From: Streptomyces sp. SKN60 | GTDB taxonomy: Bacteria > Actinomycetota > Actinomycetes > Streptomycetales > Streptomycetaceae | Direction of reading: 5' to 3' | Assembly: GCF_026236535.1 (NCBI RefSeq) | Contig: NZ_JAHTMW010000028.1 | Coordinates: 1 to 64,000, forward strand | Length of the DNA: 64,000 nt | Shown: piece after piece, positions 33,529 to 42,214 of the stretch | Position numbering within the stretch: position 1 is the stretch's first letter | Layout of the letters: each line of letters begins with the position of its first letter | The notes under the pieces: model-generated | Told to the model about the DNA's origin: nothing | Databases searched by the model: none | Seen by the model: the letters and a program-made list of their open reading frames with translations, nothing else | Position numbers and translations under genes: made by a program

Positions 33529-35043
33529 TCAGTACTTCGCGTCCTGGCCCAGCTTGCCGAGGCGGCTGTGCTTGCGGCCGTACAGGAAGTAGACGACGAA
33601 GCCGATGATCATCCAGATGGCGAAGCGGAGCCAGGTCTCGCCCGGCAGGTTCAGCATCAGCCACAGCGAGGCGGCGATGGAGAGGATCGGCAGCACCGGC
33701 ACCCACGGGGTGCGGAAGGCACGGTGCAGGTCGGGGCGGGTGCGGCGGAGCACCATCACGCCGACGGCGACCACCACGAAGGCGAACAGGGTGCCGATGT
33801 TCACCAGGGTCGCCAGCTCGTTGATGCTGGTGAAGCCGGAGACGATCGCGATGATCACGCCGAGCAGGATGGTCGGGCGGTACGGGGTGCGGAACTTCGG
33901 GTGGGTGATGGAGAAGAACCGCGGAAGGAGACCGTCACGGCTCATCGCGAAGAACACCCGGGTCTGGCCGAGCAGCAGGATCAGACAGACCGTGGTGAGG
34001 CCGATGGCGGCGCCGAAGCTGATCACGCCCGCGTAGAACGGGTGCCCGACGGCCTTGAAGGCGTCGGCGAGCGGGGCGCTGACGGACAGTTCGGTGTAGT
34101 GCTGCATACCGGTGACGACCAGGGCCACCGCCACGTACAGCACGGTGCAGATGAAGAGCGAGCCGAGGATGCCGCGGGGCATGTCGCGCTGCGGCAGCTT
34201 GGTCTCCTCGGCGGCGGTGGCGACCACGTCGAAGCCGATGAAGGCGAAGAAGACCACGGACGCGGCGGTGAAGATGCCCATCACGCCGAAGTTGGTGGGC
34301 TCGTAACCGAACATCAGCTGGACCAGCGGGGCGGTCTCCCAGCCGCCGCCGGTCTCCGGGGTGACCGCGTCCGGGATGAACGGCTTGTAGTTGTCGCCGA
34401 CGATGAAGAACAGACCGGCGACGATCACGATCATGACCACGGTGACCTTGATCGCGACGACCAGGGCGGTGATCCGGGCGGACAGCTTCATGCCGAGGAC
34501 CAGGACCACGGTGAGGACCAGGACCAGGATGAAGGCCAGGATGTCGAAGGTGCCTCCCGGCACGTCCGGCCCTTCGAGTGACGCCGGTAGGTGCCAGCCG
34601 ATGTTGTCCATCAGCGAGCGCACATAGCCGGACCAGCCGACCGCCACCACCGCCGTGCCGAGCGCGAACTCCAGGACGAGGTCCCAGCCGATGATCCAGG
34701 CCGGCAGCTCGCCGATGGAGGCGTACGCGAAGGTGTACGCCGAACCGGCGACGGGCACCGTCGACGCGAACTCCGCATAGCACAGGGCGGCGAGGGCGCA
34801 GACGATGCCCGCGGCGACGAAGGCGAGCGCGGTCGCCGGTCCGGCGTTCTCCTTCGCCACCTTGCCGGTGAGGACGAAGATGCCGGTGCCGATGATGACG
34901 CCGACGCCGAACACGGTGAGGTCCCAGGCGGAGAGGGACTTCTTGAGCGCGTGCTCGGGCTCCTCGGTGTCGCGGATCGACTGTTCGACCGACTTGGTCC
35001 GGAACAGACCGTCGTTCGCTCGTGGCTGCTGGTCCGTACTCAC
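33529..35043 (-). CDS. APC family amino-acid permease (CAT-like)
   Basis: A 504-residue integral membrane transporter with about 12 hydrophobic segments. The APC signature in the first segment (FGVGVIIGTGIFVLTGKVA) binds substrate backbone, and FFAFIGFDVVATAAEETK with PQRDMPRGI is typical of cationic amino-acid transporters. The start is GTG at 35043, with GGGAGG 7 bases upstream. It carries an N-terminal soluble tail (DTEEPEHALKKSLSAWDL). Substrate not certain (arginine, lysine or GABA-type). It is downstream of dxs but separated by a strong hairpin. Confidence 0.9.
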   Translation of the reverse strand: MSTDQQPRANDGLFRTKSVEQSIRDTEEPEHALKKSLSAWDLTVFGVGVIIGTGIFVLTGKVAKENAGPATALAFVAAGIVCALAALCYAEFASTVPVAGSAYTFAYASIGELPAWIIGWDLVLEFALGTAVVAVGWSGYVRSLMDNIGWHLPASLEGPDVPGGTFDILAFILVLVLTVVLVLGMKLSARITALVVAIKVTVVMIVIVAGLFFIVGDNYKPFIPDAVTPETGGGWETAPLVQLMFGYEPTNFGVMGIFTAASVVFFAFIGFDVVATAAEETKLPQRDMPRGILGSLFICTVLYVAVALVVTGMQHYTELSVSAPLADAFKAVGHPFYAGVISFGAAIGLTTVCLILLLGQTRVFFAMSRDGLLPRFFSITHPKFRTPYRPTILLGVIIAIVSGFTSINELATLVNIGTLFAFVVVAVGVMVLRRTRPDLHRAFRTPWVPVLPILSIAASLWLMLNLPGETWLRFAIWMIIGFVVYFLYGRKHSRLGKLGQDAKY

Positions 35044-35109
35044 GTAGCACCTCCCTGGCGCGGGCCCTGGCAGGGGGCTGCCCGCCCTCAGGCCAGGATG
35101 CACGCGGAA

Positions 35110-35147
35110 GGGCCGGTCGGCACTCCGAAGAGTGAGCCGACCGGCCC
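35110..35147 (-). terminator. Hairpin between dxs and the permease gene
   Basis: GGGCCGGTCGGC (35110-35121) pairs with GCCGACCGGCCC (35136-35147), with an inner ACTC/GAGT stem. It lies downstream of dxs (leftward) and upstream of the permease ribosome site. Confidence 0.6.
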
Positions 35148-35210
35148 AAGGGTGACGTCGTGTGACGCCGAAGGGTGACGCCGCGTGAGGTACGGGGCGG
35201 GCGGGGCCCG

Positions 35211-37130
35211 TCAGTCCCGGGCGGGCTCCACGGCCTTGCTGCTGCTCTCGAAACGCCCGTCGAGGCGGGAGACCAGACCGGTGACCTGGCGCGCGATGTC
35301 CGGGGCGGTCAGACCGATCTCGGCCAGGACCTCGCCGCGGGAGGCGTGGTCCAGGAAGCGCGGCGGGATGCCGAAGTCACGCAGCGGCACGTCGACGCCC
35401 GCGTCGCGCAGGGCCTGCGCCACGGCGGAGCCGACGCCGCCGACGCGGCTGTTGTCCTCGACGGTGACGACCACCCGGTGGCGCTCGGCGAGCGGGGCCA
35501 GGGCCTCGTCGACGGGCTTGACCCAGCGCGGGTCGATCACCGTGGTGGAGATGCCCTGCTGGTCCAGGAGACCGGCGATCTCCAGGCACATCGGGGCCAG
35601 CGCACCGACGGAGACCAGGAGGACGTCCGGCTTGTCACTGCCCGCCTCGCGCAGCACGTCCATGCCGCCGATCCGGCGCAGCGCCGGGACCGCGGGGCCG
35701 ACCGCGCCCTTGGAGAAGCGCACCACGGTGGGCGCGTCGGTGACCTCGACGGCCTCGCGCAGCTGGGCGCGGACCTGGTCGGCGTCGCGCGGGGCGGCGA
35801 GCCGCAGGCCGGGCACGACCTGCAGGATCGACATGTCCCACATGCCGTTGTGCGAGGCGCCGTCGGTGCCGGTGACACCGGCCCGGTCGAGCACGAAGGT
35901 GACGCCGCACTTGTGCAGGGCCACGTCCATCAGGACCTGGTCGAAGGCGCGGTTGAGGAAGGTCGCGTAGACCGCGAAGACCGGGTGCAGACCGCCGGTG
36001 GCCAGGCCGGCCGCGGAGACCGCGGCGTGCTGCTCGGCGATGCCGACGTCGAAGACCCGCTCGGGGAAGGCCTTGGCGAACTTGTCGAGGCCGACCGGCT
36101 GGAGCATGGCCGCCGTGATGGCGACGATGTCCTCGCGCTCCTTGCCGAGCGCGACCATCTCCTCGCCGAAGACGCTGGTCCAGTCGGCGCCCGAGGAGGA
36201 GATCGGCAGACCGGTGTCGGGGTGGATCTTGCCGACCGCGTGGAAGCGGTCGGCCTCGTCCTGCAGGGCCGGCTGGTAGCCGCGGCCCTTCTCGGTGAGG
36301 CAGTGCACGATGACCGGGCCGCCGAAGCGCTTGGCGCGGGTGAGCGCCGACTCCAGGGCCTCGATGTCGTGGCCGTCGATCGGGCCGACGTACTTCAGGC
36401 CGAGGTCCTCGAACATGCCCTGCGGGGCGATGAAGTCCTTCAGGCCCTTCTTGGCGCCGTGCAGGGTCTCGTAGAGCGGCTTCCCGACGACCGGGGTGCG
36501 CTCCAGGATGTCCTTGCCGCGGGCGAGGAAGCGCTCGTAGCCGTCGGTGGTGCGCAGGGTCGCCAGGTGGTTGGCGAGTCCGCCGATGGTGGGGGCGTAG
36601 GAGCGCTCGTTGTCGTTGACGACGATGACGACCTGGCGGTCCTTGGCGTCGGCGATGTTGTTGAGCGCCTCCCAGGCCATGCCGCCGGTCAGCGCGCCGT
36701 CGCCGATGACGGCGACGACGTGGTCGTCCTTCTTCAGGACCTCGTTGGCCTTGGCGAGGCCGTCGGCCCAGCCGAGGACGGTCGAGGCGTGCGAGTTCTC
36801 GATGACGTCGTGCTCGGACTCGGCCTGCGAGGGGTAGCCGGACAGGCCGCCCTTCATCTTGAGCTTGGAGAAGTCCTGGCGGCCGGTGAGCAGCTTGTGC
36901 ACATAGCTCTGGTGGCCGGTGTCCCACAGGACGCGGTCCTTGGGCGAGTCGAAGACGCGGTGGAGGGCGATGGTCAGTTCGACCACGCCGAGGTTGGGGC
37001 CGAGGTGCCCGCCGGTCTTGGAGACGGCGTCCACGAGGAAAGTCCTGATCTCCTCGGCCAGCTGTTCCAGCTGTTCCGAGGAGAGCCGGTCCAGGTCTCG
37101 CGGTCCCCTGATACGGGTCAGCAGAGCCAC
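35211..37130 (-). CDS. dxs: 1-deoxy-D-xylulose-5-phosphate synthase
   Basis: A 639-residue DXS, condensing pyruvate and glyceraldehyde 3-phosphate (thiamine diphosphate-dependent) in the first step of the MEP isoprenoid pathway. Evidence: GHLGPNLGVVELTIALHRVFDSPKDR and WDTGHQSYVHKLLTGR in the N-terminal domain, the ThDP motif GDGALTGGMAWEALNN (near residue 152), FDVGIAEQHAAVSAAGLATGG and the DRAGVTGTDGASHNG block. The GTG at 37130 is decided by a perfect AAGGAGG 5 bases upstream. Transcribed leftward on its own promoter, after the xyl terminator hairpin. Cytosolic. Confidence 0.96.
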   Translation of the reverse strand: MALLTRIRGPRDLDRLSSEQLEQLAEEIRTFLVDAVSKTGGHLGPNLGVVELTIALHRVFDSPKDRVLWDTGHQSYVHKLLTGRQDFSKLKMKGGLSGYPSQAESEHDVIENSHASTVLGWADGLAKANEVLKKDDHVVAVIGDGALTGGMAWEALNNIADAKDRQVVIVVNDNERSYAPTIGGLANHLATLRTTDGYERFLARGKDILERTPVVGKPLYETLHGAKKGLKDFIAPQGMFEDLGLKYVGPIDGHDIEALESALTRAKRFGGPVIVHCLTEKGRGYQPALQDEADRFHAVGKIHPDTGLPISSSGADWTSVFGEEMVALGKEREDIVAITAAMLQPVGLDKFAKAFPERVFDVGIAEQHAAVSAAGLATGGLHPVFAVYATFLNRAFDQVLMDVALHKCGVTFVLDRAGVTGTDGASHNGMWDMSILQVVPGLRLAAPRDADQVRAQLREAVEVTDAPTVVRFSKGAVGPAVPALRRIGGMDVLREAGSDKPDVLLVSVGALAPMCLEIAGLLDQQGISTTVIDPRWVKPVDEALAPLAERHRVVVTVEDNSRVGGVGSAVAQALRDAGVDVPLRDFGIPPRFLDHASRGEVLAEIGLTAPDIARQVTGLVSRLDGRFESSSKAVEPARD

Positions 37131-37286
37131 CCGTGCCTCCTTGCTTTGAACTGGTCGAGCTTGCCGATTTGTCGAGTCTAATGTTCCGTCTTGGATCGTG
37201 GGCATCGGGCCGGGGACTCGGTCCCCACCCGGATGGCCGACACACCGCTGATCCGTGCGGTCGCCACGTTGATCCGGACGCAGCAG

Positions 37287-37316
37287 CGCCCGGCGCCGGT
37301 TCTCCGGCGCCGGGCG
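37287..37316 (-). terminator. Hairpin after xylH
   Basis: A 13-bp perfect stem (37287-37299 with 37304-37316) and a TTCT loop, starting just downstream of the xylH stop codon on the minus strand. It separates xylFGH from dxs. Confidence 0.6.
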
Positions 37317-37334
37317 GACTGTGCGTGATGTCGG

Positions 37335-38669
37335 TTACGCGCGACCCGCGGTCTTCTGCGTGCGGCGGGAGACCGAGTCGATCACGACGGCGGCGAGCAG
37401 CACCGCGCCGGTGATCATGTTCTGGATGGCGTTGGACATGCCGATCATGTTCAGGCCCTGCTGGATCGACTGGATCACGATCATGCCCAGGAGCGCCGAC
37501 CAGACCTTGCCGCGGCCGCCGAAGAGGCTGGTGCCGCCGATCACGGCCGCGGCGATGACCAGCATCAGCGTGTTGCCGCCGCCGAGGCTCTTGGTCGCGC
37601 CGCCGGAGAGGCTGGCGATGAACAGGCCGCCGAAGGCGGCGAGGGTGCCGGAGATCGCGAAGACCGCGATCCGGACGCCGTCCACGCCGATGCCGGCGCG
37701 GCGGGCCGCCTCGGCGTTGCCGCCGACCGCGAAGACCTTGCGGCCGAAGAGGGTGCGGCGGGCGACGAAGTCGCAGACGACCAGGACGGCGAGGAAGAGC
37801 ACCAGGGCGAGCGGCAGGCCGCGGGCGCCGGCGGGCTCGTTCATCACGTACGCGACGGCGAAGACCAGCAGGGCGACGACGGCGGTGCGCAGCACGATCT
37901 CGCTGACCGGGCGGGCCGGGAGCAGCGCGGCCTTGCGGCGGCTGCTGTCGCGAAGCAGCGAGAACAGGTAGGCGGCGACCGCGACCAGGGCGAGGCCGTA
38001 GGCGGCGATCTTGTCGGCGAAGAAGTAGTTGGTGAGGTTCTCCACCACGCTGCCGGACGGCGTGTTGATGGAGCCCTCGCCGCCCATGAGCCATTCCTGG
38101 AGGCCCATCCAGCCGAGGAAGCCGGCCAGGGTGACCACGAAGGCGGGGACGCCGATCTTGGCGAAGAAGAAGCCGTGCAGCGCGCCGATGGCGGTGCCGG
38201 AGAGCACCGCGAGCACGATGGCCAGCCATTCGTTCATGCCGTTGCTGACCTGGAGGCCGGCCCAGACGGCGGCGCCGACACCGGCGACCGAGCCCATGGA
38301 GAGGTCGATCTCGCCGAGGACGAGCACGAAGACGATGCCGACGGCCATGATGCCGAGGCCGGAGGCGTAGACCGTGACGTTGGCGACCGAGCTCGCGGAC
38401 AGGAAGTTGCTGTTCTGGAGCTGGAAGACGATCGCGATGACGATCAGGCCGAGGATGACGGGCAGGGAGCCGAGCTCGCCGCCGCGGATCTTGCGGGTGA
38501 ACTCGGTCCAGTAGCCCTTGAGGCCCTCCTCGCGGACGAGGAGGCGGGGGTCGACGGCCGGGACGGGCGCCGCGGACTCGGCCACGGCGGCGGTCTCGGC
38601 GGCGTCCGCCTCCGCGACAGCGGTCTCGGGGGCCTCGGAGGCTTCGGGGGTCTTGGCGAGGTCGCTCAC
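37335..38669 (-). CDS. xylH: Sugar ABC transporter permease, XylH-like
   Basis: A 444-residue permease of the monosaccharide (ribose/xylose) importer class. A 65-residue N-terminal soluble region rich in Ala/Glu (residues 1-40) precedes about 10 hydrophobic helices, including SVANVTVYASGLGIMAVGIVF, GEIDLSMGSVAGVGAAVWAGL (family signature) and the loop GGNAEAARRAGIGVDGVRIAVF. GTG at 38669 overlaps the xylG stop (GTGA). The order xylF-xylG-xylH and the neighbouring rok7B7 match the known Streptomyces locus. Substrate (xylose) rests on that synteny. Membrane protein. Confidence 0.85.
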   Translation of the reverse strand: MSDLAKTPEASEAPETAVAEADAAETAAVAESAAPVPAVDPRLLVREEGLKGYWTEFTRKIRGGELGSLPVILGLIVIAIVFQLQNSNFLSASSVANVTVYASGLGIMAVGIVFVLVLGEIDLSMGSVAGVGAAVWAGLQVSNGMNEWLAIVLAVLSGTAIGALHGFFFAKIGVPAFVVTLAGFLGWMGLQEWLMGGEGSINTPSGSVVENLTNYFFADKIAAYGLALVAVAAYLFSLLRDSSRRKAALLPARPVSEIVLRTAVVALLVFAVAYVMNEPAGARGLPLALVLFLAVLVVCDFVARRTLFGRKVFAVGGNAEAARRAGIGVDGVRIAVFAISGTLAAFGGLFIASLSGGATKSLGGGNTLMLVIAAAVIGGTSLFGGRGKVWSALLGMIVIQSIQQGLNMIGMSNAIQNMITGAVLLAAVVIDSVSRRTQKTAGRA

Positions 38670-39451
38670 TTGGCGTCCTCCTTTGCAGCCGTACGGGCCT
38701 GCCGGCGGGTCACGGCGTTGTCCGTGGCCCCGGTGATGGCGGCGATGATCGTCTCGTGGGTGGTGTCCGCGACGTCGAAAACGCCGTTGTTGCGGCCGAG
38801 GCGGAGCACGGCGACCTTGTCCGCGACGGCGCGGACGTCGGCCATGTTGTGGCTGATGAGGATGACGCCGTGGCCGCGCTCGCGCAGCCGCTCCACCAGG
38901 TCGAGCACCTGTGCGGTCTGCTCGACGCCGAGGGCGGCGGTGGGCTCGTCCAGGATCACGATCTTCGGGTCGCCGATCAGGGCGCGGGCGATGGCCACGA
39001 CCTGACGCTGGCCGCCGGAGAGGGCGGCCACGGGTATGCGGACCGAGGGGATCCGGATGGACAGGGTGTCGAGCAGCTCCCGGGCGCGCTTCTCCATGGC
39101 GATCTCGTCGAGGACGGTGCCGGAGCTGAGCTCGCTGCCGAGGAAGAGGTTGGCGACCACGTCGAGGTTGTCGCAGAGCGCCAGGTCCTGGTAGACGGTC
39201 GCGACCCCGAGGTTCTGGGAGTCGTGGGGCTTGGTGATCTGGACCGGGCGGCCGTCCCACTCGATGGTGCCCTCGTCGATCGGGTGGACGCCCGAGATCG
39301 TCTTGACGAGGGTGGACTTGCCGGCGCCGTTGTCGCCCACCAGGGCGACGACCTCTCCGGCGTGGATCTCCAGATCGACATCGGTGAGCACCTGGACGGC
39401 GCCGAACCGCTTGGAGACCCCGCGCAACGCCAGCACGGGCGTAGCGGACAC
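38666..39451 (-). CDS. xylG: Sugar ABC transporter ATP-binding protein, XylG-like
   Basis: A 261-residue ABC ATPase. Walker A GDNGAGKST is near residue 39, the Q-loop VYQDLALCDNL near 88, the signature LSGGQRQVVAIARAL near 147, Walker B IVILDEPTAALG near 168, and the H-loop LISHN near 200. It has only one ATPase domain, unlike tandem RbsA, consistent with the Streptomyces XylG. I prefer GTG at 39451: the ribosome site AAGGAG is 9 bases away, whereas it touches the ATG at 39460. Coupled to xylH by a 4-base overlap. Confidence 0.88.
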   Translation of the reverse strand: MSATPVLALRGVSKRFGAVQVLTDVDLEIHAGEVVALVGDNGAGKSTLVKTISGVHPIDEGTIEWDGRPVQITKPHDSQNLGVATVYQDLALCDNLDVVANLFLGSELSSGTVLDEIAMEKRARELLDTLSIRIPSVRIPVAALSGGQRQVVAIARALIGDPKIVILDEPTAALGVEQTAQVLDLVERLRERGHGVILISHNMADVRAVADKVAVLRLGRNNGVFDVADTTHETIIAAITGATDNAVTRRQARTAAKEDAK

Positions 39452-39535
39452 GTGAATCATCTCCTTCGCCGCCTGACCGGCGGGGATGTGGTGCGGGGCA
39501 CCCTCCCGACAGGGGCGGTGGGGGGTGCGAGGGGA

Positions 39536-39589
39536 GTCCGGCGCCCCGCCCCCGCTTGCGGGGCGTGGAGTGGGGCGGGTGCGCCGGAC
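39536..39589 (-). promoter_or_regulatory. Nested hairpins between xylF and xylG
   Basis: GTCCGGCGC (39536-39544) pairs with GCGCCGGAC (39581-39589). An alternative inner stem CGCCCCGC (39542-39549) pairs with GCGGGGCG (39558-39565). The 160-base gap between binding protein and ATPase genes thus carries a strong RNA structure that could partly terminate transcription or stabilise the xylF message, raising binding-protein yield. Confidence 0.5.
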
Positions 39590-39611
39590 CGGTTCCTTGG
39601 GGCGGCAGGGG

Positions 39612-40715
39612 TTACTTGATGCCCGCCGCGTCGCAGGCCGCCTTGTACTCGGCGGTGCAGATGTCGGCCGCCTTGTAGACGTTGTCGGCGATGATCGTGG
39701 AGGCGATGTTCTCCTTGGTCACGACCTGCGCGTCGTACAGCTTGGCCGGGATGCCCTTGAACTCGCCGGTGAGGCTGTCGACCTTGACCGGGACGAGGTC
39801 GTCGATCTTCTCGCCCTTGAGGAGCTTGACGGCGATCTCGGCGGTGGTCTCGGCCTCGGGCTTGATCTGCTTGTAGATCGTGAAGGCCTGGTCGCCCTTC
39901 AGGATGCGCTGCAGACCCGCGAGTTCGGCGTCCTGGCCGCCGACCGGGACCTTGACGCCCTGCTTGGCCAGGGCGGTGATGATGCCGCCGGCCATGCCGT
40001 CGTTGGCCGAGTACACGCCCTGGAAGCCGGTCTTGCCCAGGGAGTCGATGGCGGCACCCATCTTCTTGTTGGCCTCGTCCGGGGACCAGTCCGGGATGTC
40101 CTGCTCGTAGACGACCTTCTTCACGGCGCTGTCGATGGCGCTGTGGGCGCCCTTCTTGAACAGCGGGGCGTTCGGGTCGGTCGGCGAGCCGTTGATCATG
40201 ACAACGTTGGCGTCCTTGGCGTTGGCGCCGAGCGCCTTCACCAGGGCCTCGCCCTGCAGGCGGCCGATCTTCTCGTTGTCGTAGGACACGTAGGCGGAGA
40301 TCGGGCCCTCGGCCAGGCGGTCGTACGCGACGACCTTGACGCCCTTCTTCTCGGCCTGCTGCACCCAGGACTTGGTGGCCTTGTAGTCGACCGAGTCCAG
40401 GATGATGACCTTCACGCCCTGCGTGACGAGCGCGTCGAACTGCTTCTTCTGCGTCTCGGTGTCCTGCGCGGCGTTGTTGTACTTGACCTCGCAGTCGGCG
40501 CAGAGCGCCTTGATCTTCGCCTCGATGATCGGGCGGTCGAAGGTCTCGTAGCGGGTGGTCTTGTTCTCCGGCAGGAGCAGACCGATGGTCTTGGTGTCAC
40601 CGCCGGCGGCGGCGCCGTCCGCGCCGTTGTCGCCGGCCTTGCCACAGGCGGCGATCGAGAGGGCCATGGAAACCGCGGCCGTGCCTATGACGACGCGTCG
40701 CGTCACTGCGTTCAT
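39612..40715 (-). CDS. xylF: Sugar ABC transporter substrate-binding lipoprotein, XylF-like
   Basis: A 367-residue periplasmic-binding-protein-I-type lipoprotein. The signal peptide ends in lipobox IAAC with Cys24 lipidated. IGLLLPENKTTRYETFDRPIIEAKI and NAAQDTETQKKQFDALVTQGVKVIILDSVD are typical of the xylose/ribose-binding family (RbsB/XylF). VYSANDGMAGGIITALAKQG is the ligand-proximal hinge region. ATG at 40715 has GGGAGG upstream. First gene of xylFGH, with a large inverted repeat 93 bases upstream, next to the rok7B7 stop. Located on the outer face of the membrane. Confidence 0.88.
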   Translation of the reverse strand: MNAVTRRVVIGTAAVSMALSIAACGKAGDNGADGAAAGGDTKTIGLLLPENKTTRYETFDRPIIEAKIKALCADCEVKYNNAAQDTETQKKQFDALVTQGVKVIILDSVDYKATKSWVQQAEKKGVKVVAYDRLAEGPISAYVSYDNEKIGRLQGEALVKALGANAKDANVVMINGSPTDPNAPLFKKGAHSAIDSAVKKVVYEQDIPDWSPDEANKKMGAAIDSLGKTGFQGVYSANDGMAGGIITALAKQGVKVPVGGQDAELAGLQRILKGDQAFTIYKQIKPEAETTAEIAVKLLKGEKIDDLVPVKVDSLTGEFKGIPAKLYDAQVVTKENIASTIIADNVYKAADICTAEYKAACDAAGIK

Positions 40716-40807
40716 GTGGGGTTGCCTCCCTGACGAGGCCGCGACGTTGCGGCCGAGGTGGCTGGAAGTCAACTCGGCCGCGGGGCAACCGTCAAGAAGT
40801 AAATCCT

Positions 40808-40836
40808 TAACGAGATGGCAACGGTGCCATTCGTTA
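40808..40836. promoter_or_regulatory. Long inverted repeat between rok7B7 and xylF
   Basis: TAACGA(G)ATGGCA (40808-40820) pairs with TGCCATTCGTTA (40825-40836) over the loop ACGG, 12 pairs with one bulged base. On the minus strand it is followed by GGATTTACTTCTTG. It lies immediately after the rok7B7 stop and before the xylF promoter region. It can be a terminator of rok7B7, an operator for the xyl promoter, or both. Confidence 0.5.
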
Positions 40837-40837
40837 T

Positions 40838-42058
40838 CTAAGTGAACGCAGGCGTACGGGTGGACGAAGCACCCGGAAGCGCGCCCTCCGACCCGTGCAA
40901 AAGCGTGGAATCGCCCATTTCGCTCAGTACGAGGGCGAGGGCGCCGAGCACCTCCGCACGGCCTCCGAGGGCCCCTGGGGCCACCGAGAGCTGCCGGGCG
41001 GCGCTGGGGATCGCGTAACGCGACACGGAGTCCCTGATGGGCGCCAGGACCAGCTCACCGGCCTCCGCCAGGTCGCCGCCAAGCACGACCCTGCTCGGGT
41101 TCAGAAGATTGCAGAGGTTGGCGACACCGCTGCCGATGTGCCGGCCGACGTCCGCGATCACCCGGCGGCAGCCCGGATCGCCCTCGCGGGCCAGCTGGAC
41201 GACCCGCTCCATGGTCAGATCGGCCCCGTGGCTCGGCTGGAGCAGCGGCAGTACGTAGCGGGCGGCCGTGAAGGTCTCCAGGCAGCCCCGGTTGCCGCAG
41301 CGGCAGACCGGGCCCGACTCGTCGAGGGTGATGTGCCCGATCTCGCCGGCGGTGCCGCCCGGGCCCCGGTAGACCCGCCCGTCGATCACCAGGCCGGCGC
41401 CGACACCGCTGGCCACCTTGATGTACGCGAGGTCCTTGACGCCCCGCCCGCTGCCCCAGACCAGCTCGCCGAGCGCGCCGAGGTTGGCGTCGTTGTCGAC
41501 GTGCACGGGGACGCCCAGACGGGCCGAGAGCTCGTCGGCCGGGTTGATTCCGCTCCAGCCCGGCAGGATCGAGGTGGAGCCGAGGAGGCCCGAGGAGACG
41601 TCGATCGGGCCCGGCACGCCGAGGCCCACCCCAACGACCTTGTCCCGGCCGATGCCGGTGGCCGCGATCAGCCGGCTGACCAGCTGCTCGGCCCGGTCGA
41701 AGCCCTCCGCGGACGAGGCGTCCACGTCCATGGGCTCCGCCTCCTCGGCGAGCACCTGGTGGGCCAGGTTGCCGACCGCGACCCGCAGGTGGGTGTGGCC
41801 GAAGTCGACGCCGATGACGATGCCGGCGTCGCCGCTGAGCGAGACGCTGCGGGCCCGGCGGCCCCCGGCAGAGGTCGGGGTGACCTCGACCGTGCCGCCT
41901 TCCTTCAGCTCCCGCACGATGTTGGAGACCGTGGCGGCGGACAGGCCGGTCGTCCGGGCGATCTCCGCCTGGGTGAGCGATCCGGCCATCCGTACCGCCC
42001 GGACGACCCGCTCGAGATTGGCCCGGTGCAGCGACGACTGCGACCCCGGAGTCTCCAT
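40838..42058 (-). CDS. rok7B7: ROK family transcriptional regulator Rok7B7
   Basis: A 406-residue ROK regulator. The N-terminal winged helix (residues about 8-70, GSLTQAEIARTTGLSAATVSNIVRELKEGG region) is followed by a sugar-kinase-like ROK domain with VIGVDFGHTHLRVAVGN, VDNDANLGALGELVWG and the zinc motif CRCGNRGCLE (near residue 258). In S. coelicolor the orthologue controls xylFGH, ngcEFG and many other genes and links carbon use with antibiotic synthesis; the present position between those operons fits. ATG at 42058 has GGAGAGAG just upstream. The gap to the ngc terminator is about 100 bases and has no gene. Confidence 0.88.
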   Translation of the reverse strand: METPGSQSSLHRANLERVVRAVRMAGSLTQAEIARTTGLSAATVSNIVRELKEGGTVEVTPTSAGGRRARSVSLSGDAGIVIGVDFGHTHLRVAVGNLAHQVLAEEAEPMDVDASSAEGFDRAEQLVSRLIAATGIGRDKVVGVGLGVPGPIDVSSGLLGSTSILPGWSGINPADELSARLGVPVHVDNDANLGALGELVWGSGRGVKDLAYIKVASGVGAGLVIDGRVYRGPGGTAGEIGHITLDESGPVCRCGNRGCLETFTAARYVLPLLQPSHGADLTMERVVQLAREGDPGCRRVIADVGRHIGSGVANLCNLLNPSRVVLGGDLAEAGELVLAPIRDSVSRYAIPSAARQLSVAPGALGGRAEVLGALALVLSEMGDSTLLHGSEGALPGASSTRTPAFT

Positions 42059-42162
42059 TGACTCTCTCCACCCTACGACGTGTACAAGTTATGAACTCCA
42101 AGCTCCGCTGTAGGGCTTGTCGCCGTCAAGTCCTCGACGGTAGTGGAATCCGGAAGCAAAAA

Positions 42163-42197
42163 GTCCGGCCCCGAGGACCGTGTCCTCGGGGCCGGAC
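42163..42197 (-). terminator. Intrinsic terminator of the ngcEFG operon
   Basis: A perfect 16-bp stem (42163-42178 with 42182-42197) with a 3-nt loop is followed on the minus strand by TTTTT. This is the clearest Rho-independent terminator in the window. It sits 17 bases after the ngcG stop codon. Confidence 0.88.
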
Positions 42198-42214
42198 GTC
42201 GAGCGGCGATTTCG

